Positions 7,649-16,131 of a stretch of 45,984 nucleotides of DNA are shown in pieces. A program made the position numbers and the translations under genes. The notes beneath the pieces are model-generated. The model saw only the letters and a list, made by a program, of their open reading frames with translations. It was not told where the DNA came from and did no database searches. The stretch lies in assembly GCA_038214535.1 (NCBI GenBank), contig JBBQRS010000027.1, forward strand, positions 1-45,984, read 5' to 3'. Origin of the DNA: JBBQRS01 sp038214535 (lineage in GTDB: Bacteria > Chloroflexota > Anaerolineae > CG2-30-64-16). The stretch's first letter is position 1. Every line of letters begins with the position of its first letter.

Positions 7649-8626
7649 ATGAGTTCGGACGCCGGTAATCCTACTCCTCAGGAGATGCTCACGACGTTGC
7701 GCCGTTCGGCGCGGGCGGCGTGGGATGAGCTTTTGCTGCGCGCCGGCAGACTGAGCGAACGCTTCGGCGGCCAGGCTCAGGATGGCTCGGCCATCGGTGA
7801 GGGCGCGGCCCTGGCCGGGTTGGCCTCGCCGAGCGCGCGCGAGCGGTGGTCGAGTGCGATGGTATTAGGCCGCAATTCGCAACGTAGCCCCGAAGCAATC
7901 GCCGCGTTGGTGAACGCGCTGACCGACCCCGAGGAATTCGTGCGCTGGCAGGCTGCTCAGGCATTGGCGGCGCAAGAGGCGGGCCAGGTTTTCCCTGCGC
8001 TGACCGGCCTGCTGGATGACCCCGACCCCTTACGGCGCGCCGGCGCAGCCGCGGCGATGGGGCAGTTGGGCGGCGAGGCCGCGGCCCTGACGCTCAGCCG
8101 GCGCCTGGGCGAGAGCGACCCCCCGGTGCGCGCCGCGATCATTGAAGCGATCGGCGTGGCGGGCGACCCCAACCTGGCGAAGGCCCTGTTGCCCTTTCTC
8201 GATGACGCCGATAGCGACGTGCGGCGTGCAGCGGCGCACTCTCTGGGGCGGTTGGAAGCTCCCGAAGCCGGGGATCCGTTGGCCGCGATGCTCACGCGCT
8301 CCGAACAACCGTTGCTGGTACGTCGCGCCGCCGCGGCAGCGCTCGGGCGCGTAGCGAAACCCGATAACCAGCCGCAATTGTTGGCGGCGCTGGCCGACCC
8401 CGATCCGCAGGTGCGCGCCTATGCCGCGCGCGCGCTGGGTCACATCGGTTCGGAGGATGCCCACGCCGCACTGGATACCCTCAAGGGCGATCGGACGCCG
8501 GTAATCAAGGGCACGGTCGGCGACGCGGCGCGCGAAGCGTTGGCCTTGCTTGAACAGCGCGGTCGTCAAAGCGCTGCTGCGGCTGCCCAGGAAGCGCGTT
8601 CCGATCAGACGGAGGGCGAAGAATGA
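7649..8626 (+). CDS. HEAT-repeat (PBS lyase-like) protein
   Basis: The 325-residue protein is built mostly of about six tandem HEAT-like helical repeats from residue 55 to 300. Typical units are EEFVRWQAAQALAAQ, DPLRRAGAAAAMGQLG, PPVRAAIIEAIGVAGD, SDVRRAAAHSLGRL and PQVRAYAARALGHIG. Such solenoids usually serve as protein-binding scaffolds. No cofactor-lyase activity is implied, and there are no phycobilisome genes. Its stop overlaps the start of the MBL-fold gene by 4 bases (ATGA), so the two are translationally coupled. Confidence 0.82.
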   Translation: MSSDAGNPTPQEMLTTLRRSARAAWDELLLRAGRLSERFGGQAQDGSAIGEGAALAGLASPSARERWSSAMVLGRNSQRSPEAIAALVNALTDPEEFVRWQAAQALAAQEAGQVFPALTGLLDDPDPLRRAGAAAAMGQLGGEAAALTLSRRLGESDPPVRAAIIEAIGVAGDPNLAKALLPFLDDADSDVRRAAAHSLGRLEAPEAGDPLAAMLTRSEQPLLVRRAAAAALGRVAKPDNQPQLLAALADPDPQVRAYAARALGHIGSEDAHAALDTLKGDRTPVIKGTVGDAAREALALLEQRGRQSAAAAAQEARSDQTEGEE

Positions 8627-9516
8627 GCACCCTCACGTTTCAGATCGGCGCAGTGCGTTTGCACCTGGTCACCGATGGGGTCTTCTGGCTCGACGGCGGC
8701 GCGGCCTTCGGGTTGATTCCGCGGGTGATGTGGGAGAAGGTCGCCCGGCCCGACGCGTCCCATCGCATCCCCAACCAATTGCGCTGCCTCCTGATCGAAT
8801 CTGACGATGGCGTAATCCTCGTGGACACCGGTTACGGCGACAAGCTGTCGGACAAGCAGCGCAGGCAGGTGGGATTGCAGGGTGAGCGCCGGTTGTTGGG
8901 CGATCTGGAAAGCGCGGGTTACTCGGCGGGCGACGTGCGCATGGTCATCAATACCCATCTTCACGCCGATCATTGTGGCGGGAATACCTGTTGGGATGCG
9001 GATGACGAGATTGCGCCTACGTTCCCGAACGCGCAGTACCTCATCCAACGCCTCGAACTTGCCGACGCGACCTATCCCAACGAGCGGACGCGCGGCGCAT
9101 ATTTCCGCGAGAACTTTTTGCCCCTGCTGGGTCTTTGCTCCGCTCACGGCGCGGAGCGCGTGCGCGTCCTCAGCGGCGACACGCAGATCACGCCGGAGGT
9201 GCGCACGATGGTGACGCCGGGCCACACGCGCGCCCATCAATGCGTCGTCATCGAGAGCCGGGGCGAAACCGCGATCTTCCTGGCCGATGCGGTCGCCTGG
9301 GCCGTGAGCCTGGAGCGACTGGCGTGGGTACCCGCGTTCGACGTGGAGCCGCTCATCAGCATGGAGACGAAGCGCGCGCTGCGCGATTGGGCCTGGCGCA
9401 AAGACGCGCTGCTCCTGTTCCAGCACGACCCCAAAGTGGCCGCGGGTCGCTTGCGCCGGGATGGCGAGGATTGGCAGGTCGAGCCGGCGCGGCCGGCATC
9501 ACACGTTCCCCAGTAA
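8623..9516 (+). CDS. MBL-fold metallo-hydrolase
   Basis: The 297-residue protein has the metallo-beta-lactamase signature THLHADHCGG with metal ligands H112, H114, D116 and H117. Further ligands are H in TPGHTRAHQ, D in FLADAVAW, and H in LFQHDPKV near the C-terminus. The DTGYGDK segment precedes the motif as in the family. The layout matches the lactonase/glyoxalase-II-like hydrolase group; the substrate cannot be inferred. It is the middle gene of a tight run and ends about 10 bases before the next glycosyltransferase. Confidence 0.87.
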   Translation: MSTLTFQIGAVRLHLVTDGVFWLDGGAAFGLIPRVMWEKVARPDASHRIPNQLRCLLIESDDGVILVDTGYGDKLSDKQRRQVGLQGERRLLGDLESAGYSAGDVRMVINTHLHADHCGGNTCWDADDEIAPTFPNAQYLIQRLELADATYPNERTRGAYFRENFLPLLGLCSAHGAERVRVLSGDTQITPEVRTMVTPGHTRAHQCVVIESRGETAIFLADAVAWAVSLERLAWVPAFDVEPLISMETKRALRDWAWRKDALLLFQHDPKVAAGRLRRDGEDWQVEPARPASHVPQ

Positions 9517-9526
9517 CGGAGGCGCG

Positions 9527-10503
<977 letters not shown>

Positions 10504-10507
<4 letters not shown>

Positions 10508-10519
10508 CAAATATGCTAA
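10504..10519. promoter_or_regulatory. Palindromic operator upstream of the HigBA-like module
   Basis: TTAGCAAATATGCTAA is a perfect inverted repeat with 6-bp arms and a 4-base centre, 9 bases before the toxin ATG at 10529. It overlaps the stop codon of the preceding glycosyltransferase gene and the AT-rich likely -10 region. HigA-type antitoxins commonly repress their own operon through such a site, so autoregulation is the natural reading. Confidence 0.6.
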
Positions 10520-10528
10520 TATCTTGAT

Positions 10529-10852
10529 ATGGACTGGCAGATCGTTTACTACAACGACGACGTGCAGGAAGCGATCGAGTCCTGGCCCGTCGGTATTCGC
10601 GCCTATTACGCGAGGATTACCGAACGTATGTGTCTATATGGCCCTAACCTTGGGATGCCTTTCACGCGCAGCATGGGTCAGGGACTTTTTGAGATACGCG
10701 CCAAAGGTAAGGAAGGGATCGGGAGAGCGTTTTTCTGTATGGTGCTTGATCGCAAGATCTTGCACGCCTACATTAAAAAATCCCAGAAGACGCCGGAACG
10801 AGAACTCAGTGTGGCGCACAAGCGTCTGATAGATGTGTCGAGACAGAGGTAG
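10529..10852 (+). CDS. RelE/HigB-superfamily toxin (Gp49-like)
   Basis: The 107-residue protein matches the phage-derived Gp49-like/HigB family: LGMPFTRSMGQGLFEIR, then GIGRAFFCMV and a basic tail ILHAYIKKSQKTPEREL. Members cleave mRNA on the ribosome. It is the first gene of a two-gene module and is followed 11 bases later by an HTH antitoxin, the toxin-first order of HigBA. The basic residues expected for RNase activity are present; activity itself is inferred. Confidence 0.85.
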   Translation: MDWQIVYYNDDVQEAIESWPVGIRAYYARITERMCLYGPNLGMPFTRSMGQGLFEIRAKGKEGIGRAFFCMVLDRKILHAYIKKSQKTPERELSVAHKRLIDVSRQR

Positions 10853-10863
10853 AGGTGGTAACG

Positions 10864-11196
10864 ATGAAGAGTCATGATGAGATGGTGCAGGGATGGATGA
10901 ATGATCCGGACTTCGTCCGTGAATACGATGCGTTAGAGCACGAGTTCGTCTTGTTCGATGAGCTTTTGCGGGCACGAAGAGACGCCGGATTGACACAGGC
11001 CGAGGTCGCTGAACGGATGGGAACCCAGCCATCGGTCGTCGCGCGTCTGGAGGCAGGCGGGGGCCGACAGAAGCACTCACCTTCCATTGCTACCTTGCAG
11101 AGATATGCCGAAGCGGTCGGCTGTCGCCTTGAAATCAGGATGGTGCGTGCGCCGGCGAGTCGCGCAAAAATCAGCAACCGTCGGTCGCGGACTTAA
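10864..11196 (+). CDS. HigA-like XRE-family antitoxin
   Basis: The 110-residue protein has a helical N-terminus and a central Cro/C1-type HTH (RRDAGLTQAEVAERMGTQPS, then VVARLEAG) and ends in a basic tail. It should neutralise the upstream HigB-like toxin and bind the palindrome at 10504. The frame opens at GTG 10855, but ATG 10864 with AGAGG at 10851-10855 is the better start. Confidence 0.85.
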   Translation: MKSHDEMVQGWMNDPDFVREYDALEHEFVLFDELLRARRDAGLTQAEVAERMGTQPSVVARLEAGGGRQKHSPSIATLQRYAEAVGCRLEIRMVRAPASRAKISNRRSRT

Positions 11197-11289
11197 TTCG
11201 GGTGTGTGGATTCACGTCAATAGGTGTGCATCCTGTAGTAAATTGAATGTCTCGGCCATAGTTTACAGCGTTCAGCCCAGGCGATAGAC

Positions 11290-11670
11290 ATGGCGCTTAC
11301 CACTGAACAACTCAGGCGCTACCGCAAGGTATTTGCGTGGCTCTTCCTCATATCGGCGATCTTACTTGCACTTTCGGTCGCCTATGTGTGGTTCGCCGTC
11401 ACAACTCGCCAGGGTGGGTTCCCCTCCTCGACCATCAGCATCACGCCGGCCATTGCGGAAGCCATCACGCTCCCGTTCCTCGTCTCCGTTGCTTCGCTGC
11501 TCGCCTCCGTCGTATCCCTCGCCGGCTTCTTCATCACCACCACGCTGGCCCTCCGCAAAGACGAGCGCGAACAACAGCAAGCCGCGCTCGATCTGGAGCA
11601 GAAGCGCCTGGAAATAGAGAAGCTGCGGCGGGAGCTGGGTGGTAAGGACGTTCCAGGTCAGGACAATTAG
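11290..11670 (+). CDS. Small membrane protein with C-terminal coiled coil
   Basis: The 126-residue protein has two hydrophobic helices (about 14-36 and 53-84) and a highly charged C-terminal coiled coil rich in Glu, Gln, Lys and Leu (KDEREQQQAALDLEQKRLEI and following). It lies between two toxin-antitoxin pairs, 19 bases before the VapB gene. I recognise no family and no catalytic motif. Confidence 0.55.
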   Translation: MALTTEQLRRYRKVFAWLFLISAILLALSVAYVWFAVTTRQGGFPSSTISITPAIAEAITLPFLVSVASLLASVVSLAGFFITTTLALRKDEREQQQAALDLEQKRLEIEKLRRELGGKDVPGQDN

Positions 11671-11688
11671 TCATCAGGAGGCGCAACG

Positions 11689-11925
11689 ATGAAGCACGCC
11701 GTAGCAAAGGTAATCAATAGCGACGATGGCCAAGTCATTGTTCTGCCTGATGAATTCCGTATAGATACCGATGAAGTACTTATCACGCAATCCGGCGACC
11801 GCGGGATCCTGACTCCGCGCGTGAGTTCGTGGGAAGGCTTTGTTGAGGGACTTAGCGGATTAAGCAATGATTTTGCGGTAACGGGAGGATTGGCGGCGGA
11901 CACGCCCAGGAAGACGCTTGAATGA
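11689..11925 (+). CDS. vapB: VapB-like antitoxin (AbrB-type)
   Basis: The 78-residue protein has an N-terminal swapped-hairpin-like DNA-binding segment (VINSDDGQVIVLPDEFRID, then EVLIT) and a C-terminal toxin-binding tail, as in VapB. The ATG follows a strong AGGAGG (11676-11681). Its stop overlaps the VapC start by 4 bases (ATGA), the usual coupled arrangement. Confidence 0.8.
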   Translation: MKHAVAKVINSDDGQVIVLPDEFRIDTDEVLITQSGDRGILTPRVSSWEGFVEGLSGLSNDFAVTGGLAADTPRKTLE

Positions 11926-12326
11926 TTTACGCTACGTTGGACACTAACGCGTGCAGAGGTGTCATGAACGGTAGTCCGCCTGCTCTGCGAGAACGACTGT
12001 TGCAAAGTGACCCGGTGCAAGTCGCAATTTCGCAGATCGTCCGCTATGAGCTCGAATTCGGCGTTTGTAATTCGAGTCAGCCGGGGAAGAATCGGGCCAA
12101 CCTGGCGCACTTCTTGCGATATGTTCAGGTTTTAGATTGGGGCGAGGAACAAGCAGTGGAAGCCGCGCAGATACGCTGCGAATTGGCGCGCGAGGGTCAG
12201 CCCATCGGTCCCTATGATATCCTTATCGCCGCCCATGCCCGTTCGCTCGCGGCCATCCTGGTTACTCACAACACACGTGAGTTTGGACGCGTGGAAGGAT
12301 TGCAGTGGGAAGATTGGGAATTGTGA
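11922..12326 (+). CDS. vapC: VapC-like PIN-domain toxin
   Basis: The 134-residue PIN-domain protein shows the acidic set of the family: D7 in ATLDTNAC, E in YELEFG, D in IGPYDILIAAHA, and the closing THNTREFGRV. PIN toxins cleave RNA using Mg2+ bound by these acids. The catalytic set looks complete, so the toxin is probably active and held by VapB. Its stop is 3 bases before the next frame, an unpaired HigA gene. Confidence 0.87.
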   Translation: MIYATLDTNACRGVMNGSPPALRERLLQSDPVQVAISQIVRYELEFGVCNSSQPGKNRANLAHFLRYVQVLDWGEEQAVEAAQIRCELAREGQPIGPYDILIAAHARSLAAILVTHNTREFGRVEGLQWEDWEL

Positions 12327-12329
12327 TCG

Positions 12330-12653
12330 GTGACTCAGCGAGAGATGAATAGAGTGGCCGCCAAATTTGAGCCTGTGCATCCGGGCGAGATTCTGTTGGA
12401 AGAATTCCTTAAGCCTTTCGGCCTCAGCCAGTATCGGCTGGCGCACGACATCGGGGTTCCCCCGCGGCGCATCAACGAGATCGTGCATGGCAAGCGCGCC
12501 GTCACCGCCGACACCGCTTTGCGACTCTCGCGTTACTTTGGCCTGTCCAAGCGCTACTGGATGAACTTGCAGGCGCGTTACGATCTGGAAGTTGAGAAAG
12601 ACCGGCTGGAGTACAGTTTCATGCCTCCAACGGCGGATACGTTGTTCCGCTAA
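12330..12653 (+). CDS. HigA-family antitoxin without adjacent toxin
   Basis: The protein (up to 107 residues) matches the VapI/HigA group: VHPGEILLEEFLKPFGLSQY, then RLAHDIGVPPRRINEIVHGK and LRLSRYFGLSKRYWMNLQ, an XRE HTH. In this family the toxin gene normally lies just upstream; here VapC occupies that place and no HigB is seen. The start is either GTG 12330 or ATG 12345; neither has a strong ribosome site. Its 3' end overlaps the tail of the convergent protease remnant. It may be a decoy or leftover antitoxin. Confidence 0.8.
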   Translation: MTQREMNRVAAKFEPVHPGEILLEEFLKPFGLSQYRLAHDIGVPPRRINEIVHGKRAVTADTALRLSRYFGLSKRYWMNLQARYDLEVEKDRLEYSFMPPTADTLFR

Positions 12654-13392
12654 GGTCGGCTGATTGTGAAAGGTGAGCAGCGCCCTGCGTGATAACAATC
12701 ACCACTGCGGCAATACACTCAATCGCGATGAATATCCAGAACAGGCGCAGATTGCCGGTCATTACACTGGAGTAAGCGATTGTTGCATCAGTTGCCCCGT
12801 GATAGATTGCCGCGATGAGGACGCTTCCGTGGGTATGGTTGAAAATCCAGGTTCCAATAATAGTTGTGGCGATTGCGGCCAAGACGAAACCCGCGAAGGG
12901 AATTTTTGACTGAAAAGACTCCGGAACAAACACGAGGGGCAGGTGCCAAAAACCCCACAGTACACCCAAAATCAAGCTCGCGCTCAATGCGCTGTACTTC
13001 GCTTGGAGGCGCGGTAGAGCGAAACCGCGCCATGCCGCTTCCTCAGTAAGAAGAAAAAAGAACACTTGAAAGAGCAGTGACGGCAACAGTCCTTGGAGCG
13101 ATAACAGTACACCGACCTGATGTGTGCCGCCAAGCGCGAGATAAATGCCGATCGAAATCAAACTCAATACGGCAGTTGTGGTCAGTGCGACGATATACCA
13201 AATGGGACGCACGCGCCAGCGAACTAACCGGGAAAGCACATCTTTGACGGCAGGCCAGCCGCCAGTTAACGCCGCAGTAAGGTAGGTAGCGAGATTAAGG
13301 CCAATCCAAAAGGCGAGTGACTGCGGGATATGGAAAGGGAGAACGTTGCGGGATTGGGCCAGCGTATAGACAAATCGGATAGAATACGTACA
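12619..13392 (-). pseudogene. CPBP/CAAX-type membrane protease, N-terminus cut off by the IS element
   Basis: The reading frame encodes an Abi/CPBP metalloprotease with the motifs EEAAWRGFALPRLQ (EExxxR), WGFWHLP (FxxxH) and HTHGSVLIAAIYHG. A start-based reading begins at GTG 13239. However, the same frame stays open further upstream and encodes credible membrane protease sequence (IPQSLAFWIGLNLATYLTAA, then LTAGWPAVKDVL) up to about 13390, where the IS630-type element begins. No matching N-terminus was found beyond the element. The gene therefore looks truncated at its 5' end. Its GC content is lower than that of the housekeeping neighbours. The catalytic motifs survive, so a shortened protein from GTG 13239 cannot be excluded. 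Confidence 0.7.
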
Positions 13393-14505
13393 ATGGAGGC
13401 ATGAGACAACGAGCCTTCCAACTTACCGAGGCGCAAGCCGGCGAATTGCAGGGCGCCTACCACAACTGTCCAGATGCGCAGACATGTATGCGCTATCAGG
13501 CGGTGCGCCTGTACGGGCAGGGGTATCCGACCCGGGAGATCGAAGCCATCTGCGGCTGTAGCCGGTCGAGCCTGATGGAATGGTGTCGCAGCTATCAGAC
13601 AGCCGGTGTGACCGGGTTAGTCGATCAGCGGATTGGTGGCAACCGCGCGCTGCTGACACCGCATCAGATCGAGCGCTTGCAGTACCTGCTGGACAGTTAT
13701 ACGCCGGCGCAGTTATTGGGCGGGGCGGCGTGTGTTGGGACCGGGCAATTCTGGACGGTCGGCGACCTGGCACACTTGCTCCAGCGCGAGTTTGCCGTCA
13801 GTTACAAGAGTGAGACCTCCTTGCGCGACTTACTGGCCAAGTGTGGCTTCAGCTATCAGCGTCCGGCCAAGCAGTACAAGTCGCGTTCGGCCCTCAAGGT
13901 GGCCGAATTCGAAGAACAGCTTGAAAAAAACTGAGCGACACGGCGCTGAACGCCCCGGAGACCGTCATCGTGGCGGAAGACGAGGCTTCACTCTACTTGC
14001 AGGCGACGCTGCGGGCCGTCTGGCACTGGCGCGGTGAGACACCTGTCGTCAAGTTGCACCCCGGCCGAGACTGTGTGCACTTCTATGGCAGCCTCAACCT
14101 GCTGACCGGCGCCGTGATCGTCACACGGACCACGACGATGAAGTCTGAAACCACGGCCTTACACATCCAGCAGGTGCTGATAGCTAACCCTGACACGCCC
14201 GTGTTGCTGCTGCTGGACCGTGCAACGTGGCATCATGGCCCAGCTATCGATAGCCTGCTGGCCGCCAACCCGCGGCTGGAACTTATGTACTTCCCGACCG
14301 CCGCACCCGACCTAAACCCGCAGGAACACGTCTGGAAAGCGGCACGCGATAACGTCAGTCACAATCATCTCGTCGCCAAGTTGGGCCAGTTAGCCACTGA
14401 CTTCGAGACCTATCTCAAGACGACCAAGTTCGCGAGTCCGTTGCTCGCCAACCATGATTACCAGCGAATTTGTGCGAGATCTAAATGATTTCCCTAGTAG
14501 TACTC
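13382..14505 (+). mobile_element. IS630-type insertion sequence
   Basis: The element holds one transposase coded in two overlapping phases (13401-13934 and 13931-14488). The ends are approximate: GAATACGTACAATGG (13382-13396) and CCCTAGTAGTACTC (14492-14505) are only imperfectly complementary, and a TA duplication is clear on the left side only. The CPBP protease frame breaks off at its left edge. Sequence to the right is lower in GC and unrelated to that protease. Confidence 0.7.
13401..14488 (+). CDS. IS630-family transposase, -1 frameshifted
   Basis: Phase 1 (177 aa) holds two HTH-like regions (QAVRLYGQGYPTREIEAICG and the LLTPHQIERLQYLLDS region). It ends at TGA 13932-13934 right after the slippery heptamer A AAA AAC (13925-13931). 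Reading on in the -1 phase from CTG 13931 gives KLSDTALNAPETVIVAEDEA and then the DDE core: D in VAEDEASLYL, D in LLLLDRATWH, E in PDLNPQEHVWK. The joined product would be 362 residues, normal for IS630. Programmed frameshifting is common in this family, so the split is probably functional rather than a mutation. Confidence 0.85.
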
Positions 14506-14847
14506 CATACCAGCCACGGAAAGAAAAAGGCCAAGATGAAGAACACGGTCAACGGATGGCGTTTCGAGCGTGCCATAGTTGTACATCCTTTCCTATTCCA
14601 GCAGACTCTGGGCTGCAGAGCAATGGAAACATTTGAGATGATGTCCCCAAGAACTACATGCTTGAATGATTCTTCGGATGAGCACCGTCACACAGAGTCT
14701 GAAGCTGATTTAAGCTCGGTGACAGCAGGCTTGGCTATCTGGCAATTCTAACGAATATTGCGATGAAGAAACCTCCGACTGGAACTACCGCCTGAGCGCA
14801 ATTGTAGCACTGCAAGGCACGACAGACAAGGCAAGGCGGGTCCTGTC
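14489..14847. other. Gene-free, lower-GC stretch right of the IS element
   Basis: No convincing gene is seen. A frame at 14485-14751 could give 88 residues, but it overlaps the transposase stop, has no ribosome site and matches nothing I recognise. Base composition is more AT-rich than the flanks. It may be the remains of DNA displaced by the insertion, or imported sequence. Confidence 0.5.
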
Positions 14848-14970
14848 CAGTAATCCTAAATGTACCCGGGGTCGAAGCTTTGGCCGGTCACATACAGGCC
14901 ACTGATTGCCGCAAAAACCGACTGAAGCCTCGACTCCACGCCTGACAAGCGCCTACATTTGGAGCTCCTG
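14848..14970 (+). repeat. Family C miniature inverted-repeat element, copy 1
   Basis: A 123-bp element related to the one at 20186. Its ends are imperfect here (left TAATCCTAAATGTA, right TACATTTGGAGCTCCTG). The shared inner blocks are GTACCCGG, GACTGAAGCCTCGACTCCAC and GCCTGACAAGCGCCTACATT. The inner arms can pair, giving a long hairpin. It has no coding capacity. Its right end is 20 bases before the -35 of the MazEF-like operon. Confidence 0.8.
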
Positions 14971-14989
14971 ATTCCTCGACTGCAACTTC

Positions 14990-15017
14990 TTGACGCTACA
15001 CATCTATAGGTTATAAT
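14990..15017 (+). promoter_or_regulatory. Near-consensus promoter of the MazEF-like operon
   Basis: TTGACG (14990-14995) and TATAAT (15012-15017) are spaced by 16 bases, 35 bases before the antitoxin ATG. It is the best sigma-70-type match in this island. Confidence 0.7.
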
Positions 15018-15051
15018 GTGGACGGAAACCCACGTCCAAGTAGAGGTTGCG

Positions 15052-15297
15052 ATGATTAAGACCATTCAAATCACGTTGCCGCAGGAGTTGCTGGCGCGCA
15101 TTGATCAGACCGTGGCAGAACTTGACACGAACCGCTCCGCTCTCGCGCGTGACGCCTTCGAGGAGTTCCTGTTCCAGTTGCGGATTAAGGAGATGGAGCG
15201 TCAGGATGCTGAGGGCTACGCTTTGCTTCCGCAGGACCCGAATGAGGTCATCGTCTGGGAGACGGTGCAAGACTGGGGTGATGGTGGGGCGCAATGA
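15052..15297 (+). CDS. Ribbon-helix-helix antitoxin (MazE-like/CopG-type)
   Basis: The 81-residue protein begins IKTIQITLPQELLARIDQTV, then AELDTNRSALARDAFEEFL, the strand and two helices of a ribbon-helix-helix repressor. An acidic C-terminal tail of the kind that binds MazF follows. ATG 15052 has AGAGG at 15042-15046. The frame upstream to 15016 lies in the promoter and is excluded. The stop overlaps the toxin start by 4 bases. Confidence 0.82.
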   Translation: MIKTIQITLPQELLARIDQTVAELDTNRSALARDAFEEFLFQLRIKEMERQDAEGYALLPQDPNEVIVWETVQDWGDGGAQ

Positions 15298-15620
15298 AGC
15301 GCGGTGAGGTGCGTTGGACCGATTTCGACTACCCGGATAAGCGGCGGCCGGTGGTCATCCTCACGCGCGCTTCGGCTATTGGCTATCTGTCTGCCGTCAC
15401 CGTGGCGCCTATTACAACGACCATAAGGCAGACCCCAACGACTGTGCGCCTTGGGCCCGACGATGGCCTTCCCACAGAGTGCGCTGCGAATCTCCACAAT
15501 GTGCAGACCGTGACAAAAACCAAAGTGGATGGCCTGATTACGATCCTCAGTGAGAGCAAGATGGCCCAGGTCGAGGAGGCCCTGTTGTTTTCCCTCGGCA
15601 TGGAACGATTTCTTCGATAA
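15294..15620 (+). CDS. mazF: MazF/PemK-family toxin
   Basis: The 108-residue protein shows the family pattern: KRGEVRWTDFDYPDKRRPVV at the N-terminus, then AVTVAPITTTIR, GLPTECAANLHNVQTVTKTK and a C-terminal helix VEEALLFSLG. MazF proteins are sequence-specific mRNA endonucleases; the R of the KRRPVV segment and the T of APITTT match catalytic positions. It pairs with the RHH antitoxin just upstream. Confidence 0.87.
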   Translation: MKRGEVRWTDFDYPDKRRPVVILTRASAIGYLSAVTVAPITTTIRQTPTTVRLGPDDGLPTECAANLHNVQTVTKTKVDGLITILSESKMAQVEEALLFSLGMERFLR

Positions 15621-15621
15621 T

Positions 15622-15819
15622 GACCACAGGCGCACGATTTACTTTGTGCAGCGAGGGCAACAGTTGATAAAGACTCGTCCGTGGGATGCCGCCGAGCATC
15701 TCGAAACAGTGGAAGATATGCTGGCGTATCTCAATGCCGCGCTAGAGGACGGCGACCCTGCGCTGATCATCGCAGTGCTGGATGATATTGCGCGCGCTAT
15801 GAGCCGGCATAGGAACTAA
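15622..15819 (+). pseudogene. Remnant: RelE-type toxin tail joined to HigA-type antitoxin head
   Basis: The frame right after mazF reads RRTIYFVQRGQQLIKTRPWD and then AAEHLETVEDMLAYLNAALE DGDPALIIAVLDDIARAMS before a stop. RTIYFVQRGQQLI resembles the last core strand of RelE/HigB toxins. TRPWDAAEHL through DDIARA is the first half of the 'addiction module antidote' family, whose HTH half (normally GMTQIARETGLS) is missing. It looks as if a deletion fused the two genes of a RelE-HigA module and the antitoxin was then cut short. No start codon with a ribosome site is present. Confidence 0.6.
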
Positions 15820-15869
15820 CCTGATCCCTGTCCCCGCGGCGCGGCCGGCCCAAACCAGGGTCGTTCCGG

Positions 15870-15898
15870 TTGCTGGTGCTTTTGCTTCATGCTATTAT
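15870..15898 (+). promoter_or_regulatory. Promoter of the HicB-like gene
   Basis: TTGCTG (15870-15875) and TATTAT (15893-15898) are 17 bases apart, about 36 bases before the ATG at 15934. Confidence 0.45.
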
Positions 15899-15933
15899 TG
15901 AGCCGCCAGCAGGTAGCTTGTCAGGAGATCAAG

Positions 15934-16113
15934 ATGGTTCGACAGCTTAAAATCATCGTCGAAAAACATGCTGATGGATACGTCGCCTATCCTTTGGGGT
16001 TGCGCGGAGTAGTTGTGGGGGAAGGCGATAGTTACGAAGAAGCTTTAGCGGATGTTAAGTCCGCTATCGCCTTCCATATAGAGACTTTTGGATCAGATGT
16101 ATTTGAGAGCTAA
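15934..16113 (+). CDS. HicB-like antitoxin, no HicA seen
   Basis: The 59-residue protein has the HicB N-terminal fold: LKIIVEKHADGYVAYPLGLR, then GVVVGEGDSYEEALADVKSA. The longer HicB forms add a DNA-binding domain, which is absent here. ATG 15934 has AGGAG at 15923-15927. No HicA toxin gene lies on either side, so it is an orphan or belongs to the type that occurs without a partner. Confidence 0.78.
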   Translation: MVRQLKIIVEKHADGYVAYPLGLRGVVVGEGDSYEEALADVKSAIAFHIETFGSDVFES

Positions 16114-16131
16114 TCCTCTCATCATTGAGCT

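Noticed and set aside
14485..14751. 88-codon open frame after the IS element
   Set aside because: No ribosome site, overlaps the transposase stop, no recognisable motif, and odd composition.
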